A DNA stretch of 64,000 nt from Polyangiaceae bacterium (lineage in GTDB: Bacteria > Myxococcota_A > Polyangia > Polyangiales > Polyangiaceae): NCBI GenBank assembly GCA_015075635.1, contig JABTUA010000002.1, positions 2,112,708 to 2,176,707 on the forward strand, read 5' to 3'. A program made the position numbers and the translations under genes. The notes beneath the pieces are model-generated. The model was not told the DNA's origin, ran no database searches, and saw nothing but the letters and a program-made list of their open reading frames with translations. Shown here piece by piece: positions 46,676 through 55,127 of this stretch. Position 1 is the stretch's first letter; every line of letters begins with the position of its first letter.

Positions 46676-48138
46676 TGCAAAAGCTCTGGATCGTGGCCGG
46701 CTGCGCGACCGCGCTCGGCGCGCTCTTCGGGGCGTGCAAGCTGGACCTGGACGAGAGTCTGATCGACAAAGGAGACGCCAGCGCGAGCGGTGGCCAAAGC
46801 GGTGCCGGCGGCAGCGGTGGCGGCTCGACCGGCGGAAGCGGCGGTTCCGGCGCAACGGGCGGCAAAGGCGACGGCGGCCCGTGCGACGCCGACACCCAAT
46901 GCAAGACCGACGCCGCCTGTCTCGAAGGCCTGTGCGCCGGCGGGCAATGCCTGTTCGAGCTCTGCCCTTCGACCGCGGCGTGCACGGGGCGCAGCTGCGA
47001 GCAGACCTCCGGGGTGTGCGGCGCGCCCGAGGGCTTCGGCTTCAAGGCCGTCAGCATCGAGCTCACCGACAACATCGGCTGCAACGGCGTCGCCTCGCGC
47101 TGCGTGGCGGCGTTCGCCGATCTGGTGTTCGTCGCCACCGCCGACGGCACCTTGCACGCCTGGCGCACCACGAACCCGGCCAGTCCCGTCAAGCTCACCG
47201 TCGACGCGCCGACCTTCACCGTCGCCCGCATGATCGCGGCCGAAGGACGCCTGCTGATCTTGTCGGCAGTCGCCGCGGGCAAGCTCCAGCTGGCGTGGCT
47301 GGACCCGCCGGCGGACCCGAACGCCACCGCGCTCTCGCTCAGCCAGGTCGGCGTGAACTTCACCGGTGCGACCAGCGCCATCTACCCGGCGGGCTCCGGC
47401 TCGTTCCTGATCGTCGAGAACAGTGCGGCGAGCTTCTTCCCGGCGGCGCTGCTCCAGCCTCCGGTGCCGAACAACGCCACGGTGTCGGCGTACCCCTCGA
47501 CGGGGCTGGCCCCGGGCGCGTCGATCGTCGCCTCCGCCGGGGATCGCCTGCTGAGCTTCCGCGTCGCCACCACGGCGAACCCCGTCGTGCCGACCTTCAC
47601 GTTGGTCCAGAGCGCCGGCACGTCGAACGCTCAGAACGGCAGCGAGCAGACGCTCTCCTTCGAGGCGCCCCCGGACCTGACCACTCACTTCTTCGCGAGC
47701 GGGTTCGACGGCTCGGTGCTCTGGAGCACGAACAAGGTGTTCCGCGACACCGCTGACAACCCGCTCACCAACGCGGTGACCCTGCGCTGGGCCCTGCCAG
47801 CGGGAGCGAACAGCGTCGATGCGGCGCTGGAGGTCGATCTGGCCAGCTACTCGGACTCCGATTGGTCCACGGTGCGCCGCGGGCCGCTCGCGCTGGTGGA
47901 CGCGAACACCGTGCTCACGACCACGGCGTACCCGGTGGATCCCCAGCAGACGCTGGTGCGCTCGGTGCAGCGCAGCGGCAGCTCGCTCACGCTGGGCACG
48001 GCGACCGCAGTCTTGCCCTTCGGCGTCGGTCAGATCGGCGTAGCGGCGAACCGCAAGGTCGGCTTCGTGCTCACTCCGCCCAGCACCACCCCCGCGCTGA
48101 AGACCACGCTACACGTCTTTGCGCCCGGCTGCGGCTGA
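46675..48138 (+). CDS. Cys-rich, propeller-like lipoprotein
   Basis: 487 aa. Lipobox LGALFGAC (Cys21), Gly/Ser linker (about 37-65), a Cys-rich segment with ten Cys within about 68 residues (CDADTQCKTDAACLEGLC, CLFELCPSTAACTGRSC), then a beta-rich domain of repeated blades (LVFVATADGTLHAWRTTNP, RLLILSAVAAGKLQLAWLD, GSFLIVENSAASFFP, PLALVDANTVLTTTAYP, VGFVLTPPSTTPA). It is organised like the riboswitch lipoprotein at 40470, with an added Cys-rich region, but shows no strong sequence likeness. It starts on the stop of the PEGA protein and so shares its mRNA. Its last 30 nt overlap the convergent DUF4863 gene. Confidence 0.7.
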   Translation: MQKLWIVAGCATALGALFGACKLDLDESLIDKGDASASGGQSGAGGSGGGSTGGSGGSGATGGKGDGGPCDADTQCKTDAACLEGLCAGGQCLFELCPSTAACTGRSCEQTSGVCGAPEGFGFKAVSIELTDNIGCNGVASRCVAAFADLVFVATADGTLHAWRTTNPASPVKLTVDAPTFTVARMIAAEGRLLILSAVAAGKLQLAWLDPPADPNATALSLSQVGVNFTGATSAIYPAGSGSFLIVENSAASFFPAALLQPPVPNNATVSAYPSTGLAPGASIVASAGDRLLSFRVATTANPVVPTFTLVQSAGTSNAQNGSEQTLSFEAPPDLTTHFFASGFDGSVLWSTNKVFRDTADNPLTNAVTLRWALPAGANSVDAALEVDLASYSDSDWSTVRRGPLALVDANTVLTTTAYPVDPQQTLVRSVQRSGSSLTLGTATAVLPFGVGQIGVAANRKVGFVLTPPSTTPALKTTLHVFAPGCG

Positions 48139-48615
48139 CGCGGGCTCGGGCTCGAAGCGGATGGCGCCGCCCGGCAAGAAGTACAGGATGTCCATCACTC
48201 CGCCGGACACGCTGGGCACGTGCCAGCTGCCCGGCGGGTAGACCGTCCAGCCCTCTGGATGGCCGTCGAAGCGCGGGTCGCCGCCCACGCGGAAGCACAG
48301 GTCGATCTCGCCGTTCGGGTGAGTGTGCCCGGGACCCGGACGATCCATGTTGACGCAGTCGATGCTGAGCTCGCCCGGGCTCGCCGCCTTCTTCACTCGC
48401 GACCAGCGCACACCGTCGGCCTCGCGGTCCGCGAGCCAGCGCGCGTCCACGCCGGCGCGCACCACTTGCCGCAGCTTCTCGAGCGCGGGGCCCTGAAGCG
48501 GCAGCTCGGCGTCGAGCTTCGCCTTGGCGCTCGGATCGCTCGGATCGATCCGAGCGACGACGCTGAGCACTGGCGCCAGGGCTTCGTGCAAGGCTTCGAT
48601 GCCTTCGGCAGTCAC
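48109..48615 (-). CDS. DUF4863 protein, 4-hydroxylaminobenzoate lyase-like
   Basis: 168 aa cupin-like protein. The stretch HTHPNGEIDLCFRVGG, FDGHPEGWTVYPPGSWHVPS and GGVMDILYFLPGGAIRFEPE follows the DUF4863 family, whose studied member (PnbB) converts 4-hydroxylaminobenzoate to protocatechuate. His residues in HTHPNGE and SWHVP could bind metal. GTG 48615 overlaps the stop of the Cys-rich lipoprotein upstream (GTGA). It is the last gene of the TonB-receptor operon, so it may act on an imported aromatic compound; this is inferred from position only. It has no signal peptide. Confidence 0.75.
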   Translation of the reverse strand: MTAEGIEALHEALAPVLSVVARIDPSDPSAKAKLDAELPLQGPALEKLRQVVRAGVDARWLADREADGVRWSRVKKAASPGELSIDCVNMDRPGPGHTHPNGEIDLCFRVGGDPRFDGHPEGWTVYPPGSWHVPSVSGGVMDILYFLPGGAIRFEPEPASAAAGRKDV

Positions 48616-49004
48616 TCGTCCACCTCCGTCAGGCAATTCCCGAGACAGCCCAAGTAGACCTTGTTGCGCAGCTCTGGCGCGCTCGGGGGGTTGTCGTTCG
48701 TCCACTTGGAGCACAGCTTCGCGCAGTTGTTGCCCACGCACTGCGTGTCGCCGCAGCCCTTCTTGGCCTCGGCGTGGAAGCTCTTGCCGGCAGCGACCTC
48801 GCGCCCGTCGGTCTCGCCGGGTACCCCGGGCAGAACGCCCGAACCAGCGCCCTGCGACTTCACCCCCCGCTGGTCCCTGGCGTAGACGCGCGGCACGCTG
48901 GGCGCTGCGCTGGCGCTGGGCGCGGGTCCAGCCTCGCCCTCGGGTTTGTGCGACTGGCACGCCAGCGCCGCGGGGGCACACAGGGAGAGCCACCAGCGCC
49001 TCAT
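48612..49004 (-). CDS. Small Cys-rich lipoprotein
   Basis: 130 aa. Signal MRRWWLSLCAPAALAC with lipobox Cys16, an Ala/Pro/Ser linker (25-40), then a domain with six Cys: KKGCGDTQCVGNNCAKLCSK and LGCLGNCLTEVDE. Cys spacing suggests disulfides or metal binding outside the cytoplasm. ATG 49004 overlaps the stop of the lipoprotein upstream (ATGA) and its stop overlaps the DUF4863 start. I do not recognise the family. It probably works on the cell surface with the TonB-dependent receptor encoded two genes before. Confidence 0.65.
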   Translation of the reverse strand: MRRWWLSLCAPAALACQSHKPEGEAGPAPSASAAPSVPRVYARDQRGVKSQGAGSGVLPGVPGETDGREVAAGKSFHAEAKKGCGDTQCVGNNCAKLCSKWTNDNPPSAPELRNKVYLGCLGNCLTEVDE

Positions 49005-50029
49005 TGGACCAACACCTCTTGCCGCACCCACGCCGAGCCGCCCCGGTTGTCGTGCACGACGGCCCAGATGCTCATCGGACCCGGCTCCTTCGGCGCGTAG
49101 AGCTTGGTGCCGTAGTCGCCGTTCCAGCCCTTCTGCGCGTCGTTCAAGAGGCGCGCGTCGCTCTTCACTCCTCCGCGGCTGACGTAATACCGGATCCACA
49201 TCTGCTCCTCGTAGTTCTTGCCGTAGGCGTCCACCGAGATTTGGTCCACCTCGGCGCTCGCCGGATCCACGACGGGCTGGATTGGGATCTCGGGGCAGCT
49301 GTCGTCGCCGTCGTCCGAGCAGGCAGCGACGCAGGGCGCCGTGTCGCAGTCGAGCGCTGTGGGCGGCGGATTGCCGACGCAGGCGCCGTCGATGCAGTTC
49401 GACTTCGCGTCCTGGCCGGCGACGCGGAAGCCGGTGATGATCGCGTTGCCGTTGCGGTACTCGTCGAAGGCGTAGATCGCCGAATATCCGGCCACGAAGT
49501 CGTCGGCGCCGAGCAGCTCGTCGCCCGGGCCGTAGCAGGCGACGGGGAACGCGACCGATTCACCTTCCGGCGGCGGACCGAGCTGGCCGGCGCAGGCCGC
49601 GAAGAACACGTAGGCCAGACCGTAGGGCGGCTGCTTCGGATCCACCGGGGGCGGACGGCTGGAGATGACGTCCGCCGGCATCGTGAAGGTGAAGGTGTCC
49701 CCGAGGCCGAACTGGATGCCGGGCGGAAGACCACCGGGACCCGGCGGCCCCGCCTGTGCGAACTGGGCGAAGCAACCCGCGTACAGGTCACCCGGCGGGT
49801 TGAAGCAGCCGGAGAACCATCCCACCTGCACGGGGCGCGGCGCCTTCTCCGAGCCGTCGTGCCAGAGCATCTGCATGTCGACGTCCTCGCCAGGCTTGGC
49901 GTAGGGCGCGCTCTTCTGCACCCCGAGCACCCGCAGCGTCTTGACCTCGTGAGGTGGGTCGAACTCCGCACCGCAGCCCAGGGCCGCAACGCCGAGTAGC
50001 GCCACGCAGGACAGGTCACGCGCTCTCAA
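49001..50029 (-). CDS. Surface-type lipoprotein partner of the TonB receptor
   Basis: 342 aa. Lipobox GVAALGC (Cys19). Beta-rich, with several Cys (GWFSGCFNPPGDLYAGCFAQ, FFAACAGQL, DCDTAPCVAACSDDGDDSCP) and no recognised domain. TTG 50029 was chosen: it has AGAGGTGAG upstream and overlaps the stop of the receptor gene (TTGA); GTG 50005 is the next candidate. Receptor plus lipoprotein pairs of this type are common for SusCD-like or BtuBG-like uptake, in which the lipoprotein captures the ligand. Sequence shows no similarity to SusD that I can see. Confidence 0.7.
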   Translation of the reverse strand: MRARDLSCVALLGVAALGCGAEFDPPHEVKTLRVLGVQKSAPYAKPGEDVDMQMLWHDGSEKAPRPVQVGWFSGCFNPPGDLYAGCFAQFAQAGPPGPGGLPPGIQFGLGDTFTFTMPADVISSRPPPVDPKQPPYGLAYVFFAACAGQLGPPPEGESVAFPVACYGPGDELLGADDFVAGYSAIYAFDEYRNGNAIITGFRVAGQDAKSNCIDGACVGNPPPTALDCDTAPCVAACSDDGDDSCPEIPIQPVVDPASAEVDQISVDAYGKNYEEQMWIRYYVSRGGVKSDARLLNDAQKGWNGDYGTKLYAPKEPGPMSIWAVVHDNRGGSAWVRQEVLVQ

Positions 50030-52812
50030 AACTCACCTCTGATGCCCAGGCTGGGGATGATGGGCAGCCCGGTCTGGTAGCTCTCTTGCGTGTAATTGTA
50101 GTTGTAGGTCAGGCCTTCGACCGCCTGATTGTTGTAGGCATTGTAGAGGTCCAGGTAGGCCGAGAAGCGCCAGTCCTGGAACTGCCAGGCCTTGTCCACG
50201 CGCAGGTCGAGCTGGTGGAACAGGGGCAGGCGCCGGCTGTTCTGCTCGCCGGTCAGCTGGGCATAGGCGCCCGAGTCCGCCGCGAACAGCGAGGGCAGCG
50301 CCGGCGGCTGCAGCACCGGCGTGGTCAGGGGTCCCGACACCAGGCGGAAGCGTGCGCCGAACTCCCAGCCACGACCGAGGCGATAGCTGCCGAGGGCGAC
50401 CAGGTTGTGCGTCTGATCGAACTGGTAGAGGTACTCGGGCTCGTCCGGGCCGTTCTGGCGCACCGAGCGCGAGAGCGTGTAGGCGATCCAGCCGAAGAAG
50501 CGCGCGTCCGGCTTGTACTTGAGCAGCGTCTCGAGCCCGACGACGGAGCCCTCGCCCTGGTTGTTGTAGGCGAAGGCGCCGGTCGCGGACGGCTCACGGC
50601 TCACCAGCTCGGTCAGATCCTTGTAGAAGCCTTCGACCGAGACCTCGATGTGGCGCGTCAGCTCCTGCTCGACGCCCAGCGCGTAGTGCACCGCGCGGTT
50701 CGAGCGCAGATTCGGCGTGCCGAAGACGGTGTCCGTCTCCTGGAACTGCGGCTGCTGGTGGAAGAGGCCGACGCCGCCCTTGACGGTGGTGCGCAGCCTC
50801 TTTCTGCCGATGGCCTCGTCTTCGGGCGAGGCCGTCGAGGGTACGAGATCGTAGCGCCCGTTGATGCGCGGGCTGAAGTCGGCGTGTCCCGAGTCGCGGG
50901 CGTAGTCCACACGGAAGCCCGGGACGACGCGCAGGCGCCGCGCCGGAGTCCACTCCCCTTCCAGATACCAGGCGGGGCGGAACCCGGTCTCGGACTGCTG
51001 CGCCTCCACCACGGGCCGCGTGGCGAAGGGGCCGGGGTCCGGCTCGCCCTCCCGCGGGGGTTGCGGAGCGCGGACCGTCACGTCGTAGGGCACGATCTGG
51101 AAGTCGTAGCCGGCGTAGAGCTTGAAGCCACGCGTCGCCTTGAAGCCGAACTCGTTGCGCACCGAGAAGGGGTAGGTGGCGAGATCGAACATCAGGTTCC
51201 CGAGCGCGAACTGGATCGTGTCCTTGCCGGCCGAGAACATACTGTTCACGTCGACGTCCCTCGAGAGCTCGCCGGTGTACAGTACCTGCGCGCGGTGCGA
51301 GGCGGTCCGGAGCGTGATGTTGCCGCCGATCAGCGGCTCCTCTGCCAGCGGATCCCGGATCAGGATCTCGAGGCGATCGTCGGTCCCGTAGGCGCGCAAG
51401 CTGAGCTTGCTGTTCTGCGCGGGCTTGTTCTCGGCGATGACCTGGTAGTCCCAGTAGACCGGCGCGGTGGTCACGCCGGCGCCTGCCTCCTCGAGCACCG
51501 GCTTGATCCAGGTGTCGATCCAGCTGCGGCGCGCGCCGGCGGCGAAGGACCAGCCCTTCAGCGGGCCGATCGGACCCTGAACGAGCATGCGCGCGTCGAT
51601 CAGGTCGACCTGAGCGAGCCCGTGGTAGCAGCCCTTCTTCTCGGTCTTCTTGCCGTAGGGGCCGTCGCAGCGCGTGTCCGGAGAGCGCAGCCCCACGTCC
51701 ACGATGCCGCCCATCACCCGACCGTAGCGAGCGCTGAAGTTGCCGGGGTAGAAGTCGATGCGCTCGAGCAGCTCCGTGGGGATCACGCTCGACAGGCCGC
51801 CGAAGTGGTAGATGAGCGGCACCAGCGTGCCGTCCACGAAGATGTTCGTGTCCTGCGGCGACGAGCCACGCACGATCAAGATGCCCGCGAGCCCGGGGGG
51901 CCGCGCCACGCCCGGCAGGTTCTGGATGGAGCGCAGCGCGTCGCCGCTCGTCCCGGGGATGCGGGCGATTTCTCGGCGCTCCAGCGTGCGACGCGTCACC
52001 TCGCGCGGCGGCCGCTCGCCCTGGACCGTGACCTCGAAGCCCTCCGCCTCCGGGGCCAGCCGATAGGTGATCTCCGCGGCCTCGCCGGCGACGACATCCT
52101 CGTCGTTCTCCTGGGCCTGGTAACCGTCGGCGCTGAGCTTCACGCGGTACTTGCCGGGCGGGAGGTTCTCGATGCCCCACTTGCCGTCGGCGTCGGTGGT
52201 GATGCGCCGGCTCGAGCCGTCCGGGAAGGTGACCAGCACCTCCGCGCCGGCGAGCGGCACGTTCGTGCCCGCGATGCGCAGGCTGCCGCCCAGGTTTCCC
52301 GTCTTGGGCGCCTCCGCGGGTGGGGCCTTCTCGCCCGGGGCGGCGGGCGCCTCCTTCAGCGTGAAGGAGTACTTGTAGAGGATCTTGGCGGGGACTGGCT
52401 TGCCGTCGCGGGTGGCGGGCTCGAACTCGAACTTCAGCGCCGCCGCCTGCGCTGCCTCGTCGAAGCCGTGGCCCGCGGGCTCGGCCACCTCGGCGTCGGT
52501 CACCTTGCCCTGGGTGTCGATGCTGAGCTTGAGCACGACGTCGCCCTGGATGCCGGCCTTCTGTGCTGCTGCCGGGTACGGCGCACTCTCGAACTTCACC
52601 AGCTTGGGCGGCACCACGACCGGCTTCTTCGGCTGGGCCTCCTCCGGCGGAGGCTTGACGACGGCGCCGGACCCGCCGCGAGGCACCGCCCCGCTGCCCT
52701 CGTCCTGGGCGCCGGCGCGCGCGGACCAACCGCTCATCAGGAGAGCAGTGCCAAGAGCGAGGGGGAGGCGCGCGGAGGGGCGGAGCACGAGGGTCTCACG
52801 CGCACCGAGCAC
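50026..52812 (-). CDS. TonB-dependent receptor with N-terminal TonB domain
   Basis: 928 aa outer-membrane receptor. After a signal peptide (LPLALGTALLMSGWSARAGA) and Pro-rich stretch, residues about 70-155 form a TonB C-terminal-type domain (FESAPYPAAAQKAGIQGDVV, LKLSIDTQGKVTDAEV, AALKFEFEPATRDGKPV). A carboxypeptidase-regulatory-like domain follows (about 172-255: VPLAGAEVLVTFPDGSSRRI), then the plug (about 290-400: RSIQNLPGVARPPGLAGILI, FVDGTLVPLIYHFGG) and barrel to the C-terminus. Having TonB energy-coupling and receptor parts in one protein is unusual. GTG 52812 is the first start; GTG 52788 also keeps the signal peptide. It leads a chain of overlapping genes to 48109. Confidence 0.88.
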   Translation of the reverse strand: MLGARETLVLRPSARLPLALGTALLMSGWSARAGAQDEGSGAVPRGGSGAVVKPPPEEAQPKKPVVVPPKLVKFESAPYPAAAQKAGIQGDVVLKLSIDTQGKVTDAEVAEPAGHGFDEAAQAAALKFEFEPATRDGKPVPAKILYKYSFTLKEAPAAPGEKAPPAEAPKTGNLGGSLRIAGTNVPLAGAEVLVTFPDGSSRRITTDADGKWGIENLPPGKYRVKLSADGYQAQENDEDVVAGEAAEITYRLAPEAEGFEVTVQGERPPREVTRRTLERREIARIPGTSGDALRSIQNLPGVARPPGLAGILIVRGSSPQDTNIFVDGTLVPLIYHFGGLSSVIPTELLERIDFYPGNFSARYGRVMGGIVDVGLRSPDTRCDGPYGKKTEKKGCYHGLAQVDLIDARMLVQGPIGPLKGWSFAAGARRSWIDTWIKPVLEEAGAGVTTAPVYWDYQVIAENKPAQNSKLSLRAYGTDDRLEILIRDPLAEEPLIGGNITLRTASHRAQVLYTGELSRDVDVNSMFSAGKDTIQFALGNLMFDLATYPFSVRNEFGFKATRGFKLYAGYDFQIVPYDVTVRAPQPPREGEPDPGPFATRPVVEAQQSETGFRPAWYLEGEWTPARRLRVVPGFRVDYARDSGHADFSPRINGRYDLVPSTASPEDEAIGRKRLRTTVKGGVGLFHQQPQFQETDTVFGTPNLRSNRAVHYALGVEQELTRHIEVSVEGFYKDLTELVSREPSATGAFAYNNQGEGSVVGLETLLKYKPDARFFGWIAYTLSRSVRQNGPDEPEYLYQFDQTHNLVALGSYRLGRGWEFGARFRLVSGPLTTPVLQPPALPSLFAADSGAYAQLTGEQNSRRLPLFHQLDLRVDKAWQFQDWRFSAYLDLYNAYNNQAVEGLTYNYNYTQESYQTGLPIIPSLGIRGEF

Positions 52813-52876
52813 GGCGGCGCGCCGCCCCGACTCGTAGCGCGCGGCTCAGCAGGTGAAAAGGGGGTTCAGCGAGGAA

Positions 52877-54982
52877 TCAGGTGCAGCCGCCCGCACCGTT
52901 GCAGGTCTTCTGGCCGGGGCACTCGTCGGCCGGGTCCACGCCGTTGGCGATCGGGCTGCAAGTCCCGTAGTAACCGGCCAGGCCGCAGCTCTGGCAGGTG
53001 CCCGTGCAGGCCGTGTTGCAGCAGTAGCCGTCCACGCAGTTGCCGGAGGTGCAATCGGCCGCGAGCGTGCACTTCTTCCCGGTGGCGCACTTCGGGCAGC
53101 CGCCGGAGCCGCCGCAGTCCACGTCGACCTCCGCCCCGTTCTTGAAGCCGTCCGAACAGCTTTGGCAAGCCGCTCCGGAGCAGACGTAGCCCGCGCCGCA
53201 GGAGGCCGTGCCGTTGTCGACGCAGGTGCCGCTGCCGTTGCAGGTGTCCGCCAGGGTCTGCGTGCTCCCCGAGCACGAACCGGCGGCGCACACGGTGCCT
53301 GCGGCGTGGTACTCGCAAGCGCCGGCCTTGCACATGCCGGTCGTCCCGCAAGTGGTGGACAGCGTGTTGGGACACTCGTTGTCGGGATCGGTGGCGTCCT
53401 TCACGTTCCCGCAAGTCCCGGTAGTCAGGCCCGTCTTGATCGAGGTGCACGCCTTGCACGTGCCGGCGCACGCGGCATCGCAGCACACGCCATCGGCGCA
53501 GTATCCGGTCGTACAATCGCTGCCTGCGAGGCAAGTCAGGCCCTGGCCGCACTTCTTGGCGCAGACGCCGCCGCAGTCCACGTCGGTCTCGGTGCCGTTC
53601 TTGACGCCGTTGAAGCAGCCGCAGGTGCCGCTCAGGCAAGTGTCACCGGCGCCGCAGGTGCCGCAGGTGATGGTGCCCCCGCAGAGGTTGCTCTGCGAAC
53701 CGCAGCTGATGCCCGCGACGCACTCCTTGGGCGTGCAGCACTGTCCAGCGGTGGTGCAGGTCTGACCCGTCGGACAGGTGCCGCAGTTGAGCGTGGTCCC
53801 ACAACCATCCGAGTAGTTCCCGCAGACCTTCCCCGCAGCCGCGCAGGAGGTGGGCCCGCAGCAGGTGCCGCTGGCGTTGCAGACCTGGCCCCCGCTGCCG
53901 CAGGCGGTCCCCGCCGGGAGCTTGGTGTGGGTCGGGGAGGTGCCGACGCAGCTGTCGGTCGTGCAGGCGTTCTGATCGTCCTGAATGTCCGTGGAGTCTG
54001 CCTGATAGGTCGTGCTGCCGCTGCCGTTGCAGACGATCGTTCGGCAGTCTCCCTGGGTCTGCTGCGCAGCGGGCAGGGGCGTGCCCGCCGGGATGTAGGT
54101 GCTCGAGCAGCTGCCGCTCTTGCAGGCCGGGATCGTGCAGCTCCCGGTGCTGGTGGGATCGCAGTCGGAGTCTTTGACGCAGTCCACGCACTTGCCCGCG
54201 CCGTCGCACATGACCCCGCCGGACGAGGAGCAGGTGGTGCCCGCGGAGACGGGCGGGTTGGCCGGCTCGCCGTTCTTGCAGAGGTCTTCCGTGCACTCGT
54301 TGCCGTCCACCGGCACGTCGAAGTTGTCGATGTCGTCCGTGTCCTTGCCTTCGACGCACCGGCGTTCGTGGCAGTCGCCGGTCTTCTGCGACGCGCCGGG
54401 CGTCGGGATGCCGCTCAGCCCCTGGTTCTTGCAGACCCCCTGGCCGGCACACTCCGGCAGGCTGCACGGGACGCAAGCGTCATCGGTGCAGCCGTTGCCG
54501 TCGTTGCACTGACTGGCTGCGGTGGAGGGCGTGCAGAGGATCAGGCACTTTCCGGATTTGCACTGGCCAGCCCCCGTACCGATCTTGCAGGGCGTGTTCT
54601 CGAGCACGGGCTTGTTGAAGGGCGCGCCGTTCTCGCAGGTGTCGAGCGTGCACTGCTCGTCGTCGTTGGGGACGTCGCCGTTGTCGGGGACCTGGCTCGG
54701 GATGCCGCTCTTGCAGACGGTCTTGGCGCAGTCGCCCTCTTCCTGCTCCTTGGCGTTCCCGTCCGGCGCGACCTGCCAGCTGCACTTCCCGCTGGCGCAG
54801 GACTCCAGGGTGCAAGCGTTGCCGTCGTCGCAGTCCGAGCTGACCACGCAACTCTTGCCGCCTCCGTCGATGCCGGCGTCGCCGCCCAAGCCGGTGTCGC
54901 CGCCCGAGTCGCTGCCGCAGCCCAAGAGCGCCAGCGGGGCAGCACACAAGACCGAAACCGTGAGCCTACACCATCCCACCAT
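52877..54982 (-). CDS. Large Cys-rich repeat lipoprotein
   Basis: 701 aa. Lipobox LALLGC (Cys22), then dozens of Cys in repeated disulfide-type modules such as DCDDGNACTLESCASGKC, QCTLDTCENG, GNECTEDLCKNG, SDCTTGYCADGVCCD and ADCTSGNCVDGYCC. Two copies of a GVKNGTETDVDCGG / GFKNGAEVDVDCGG motif are seen. Such proteins are frequent in Polyangiales and are presumed surface adhesins or matrix proteins; function is not known. Only 64 bp separates its stop from the receptor start, so it may be the first gene of that operon. A TAGGCT hexamer lies 6 nt upstream of ATG 54982. Confidence 0.8.
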   Translation of the reverse strand: MVGWCRLTVSVLCAAPLALLGCGSDSGGDTGLGGDAGIDGGGKSCVVSSDCDDGNACTLESCASGKCSWQVAPDGNAKEQEEGDCAKTVCKSGIPSQVPDNGDVPNDDEQCTLDTCENGAPFNKPVLENTPCKIGTGAGQCKSGKCLILCTPSTAASQCNDGNGCTDDACVPCSLPECAGQGVCKNQGLSGIPTPGASQKTGDCHERRCVEGKDTDDIDNFDVPVDGNECTEDLCKNGEPANPPVSAGTTCSSSGGVMCDGAGKCVDCVKDSDCDPTSTGSCTIPACKSGSCSSTYIPAGTPLPAAQQTQGDCRTIVCNGSGSTTYQADSTDIQDDQNACTTDSCVGTSPTHTKLPAGTACGSGGQVCNASGTCCGPTSCAAAGKVCGNYSDGCGTTLNCGTCPTGQTCTTAGQCCTPKECVAGISCGSQSNLCGGTITCGTCGAGDTCLSGTCGCFNGVKNGTETDVDCGGVCAKKCGQGLTCLAGSDCTTGYCADGVCCDAACAGTCKACTSIKTGLTTGTCGNVKDATDPDNECPNTLSTTCGTTGMCKAGACEYHAAGTVCAAGSCSGSTQTLADTCNGSGTCVDNGTASCGAGYVCSGAACQSCSDGFKNGAEVDVDCGGSGGCPKCATGKKCTLAADCTSGNCVDGYCCNTACTGTCQSCGLAGYYGTCSPIANGVDPADECPGQKTCNGAGGCT

Positions 54983-54988
54983 GACTCG

Positions 54989-54994
54989 AGCCTA
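54989..54994 (-). promoter_or_regulatory. Putative -10 element of the Cys-rich lipoprotein
   Basis: TAGGCT on the minus strand, 6 nt before ATG 54982; no ribosome site seen. Confidence 0.3.
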
Positions 54995-55127
54995 CCACAC
55001 ACCGCTCGTTCGGGCCGTGTGTGCCTTCCGATCCGCTTACGCTTTTTGCAGCCGCGAAATTCCGGGCGGGCAGCAGTCGTGGTAGGTGCGGACAGCGTCC
55101 CACAACGGACTACGTAGGAGCTTCACC

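Noticed and set aside
49954..53145. 1063-codon plus-strand frame opposite the TonB receptor
   Set aside because: No recognisable domain; the minus strand encodes a full receptor with signal peptide, plug and barrel.
52877..54982. EGF or thrombospondin protein from a eukaryotic contaminant
   Set aside because: It has a bacterial lipobox, no introns, and Cys modules common in myxobacterial surface proteins.
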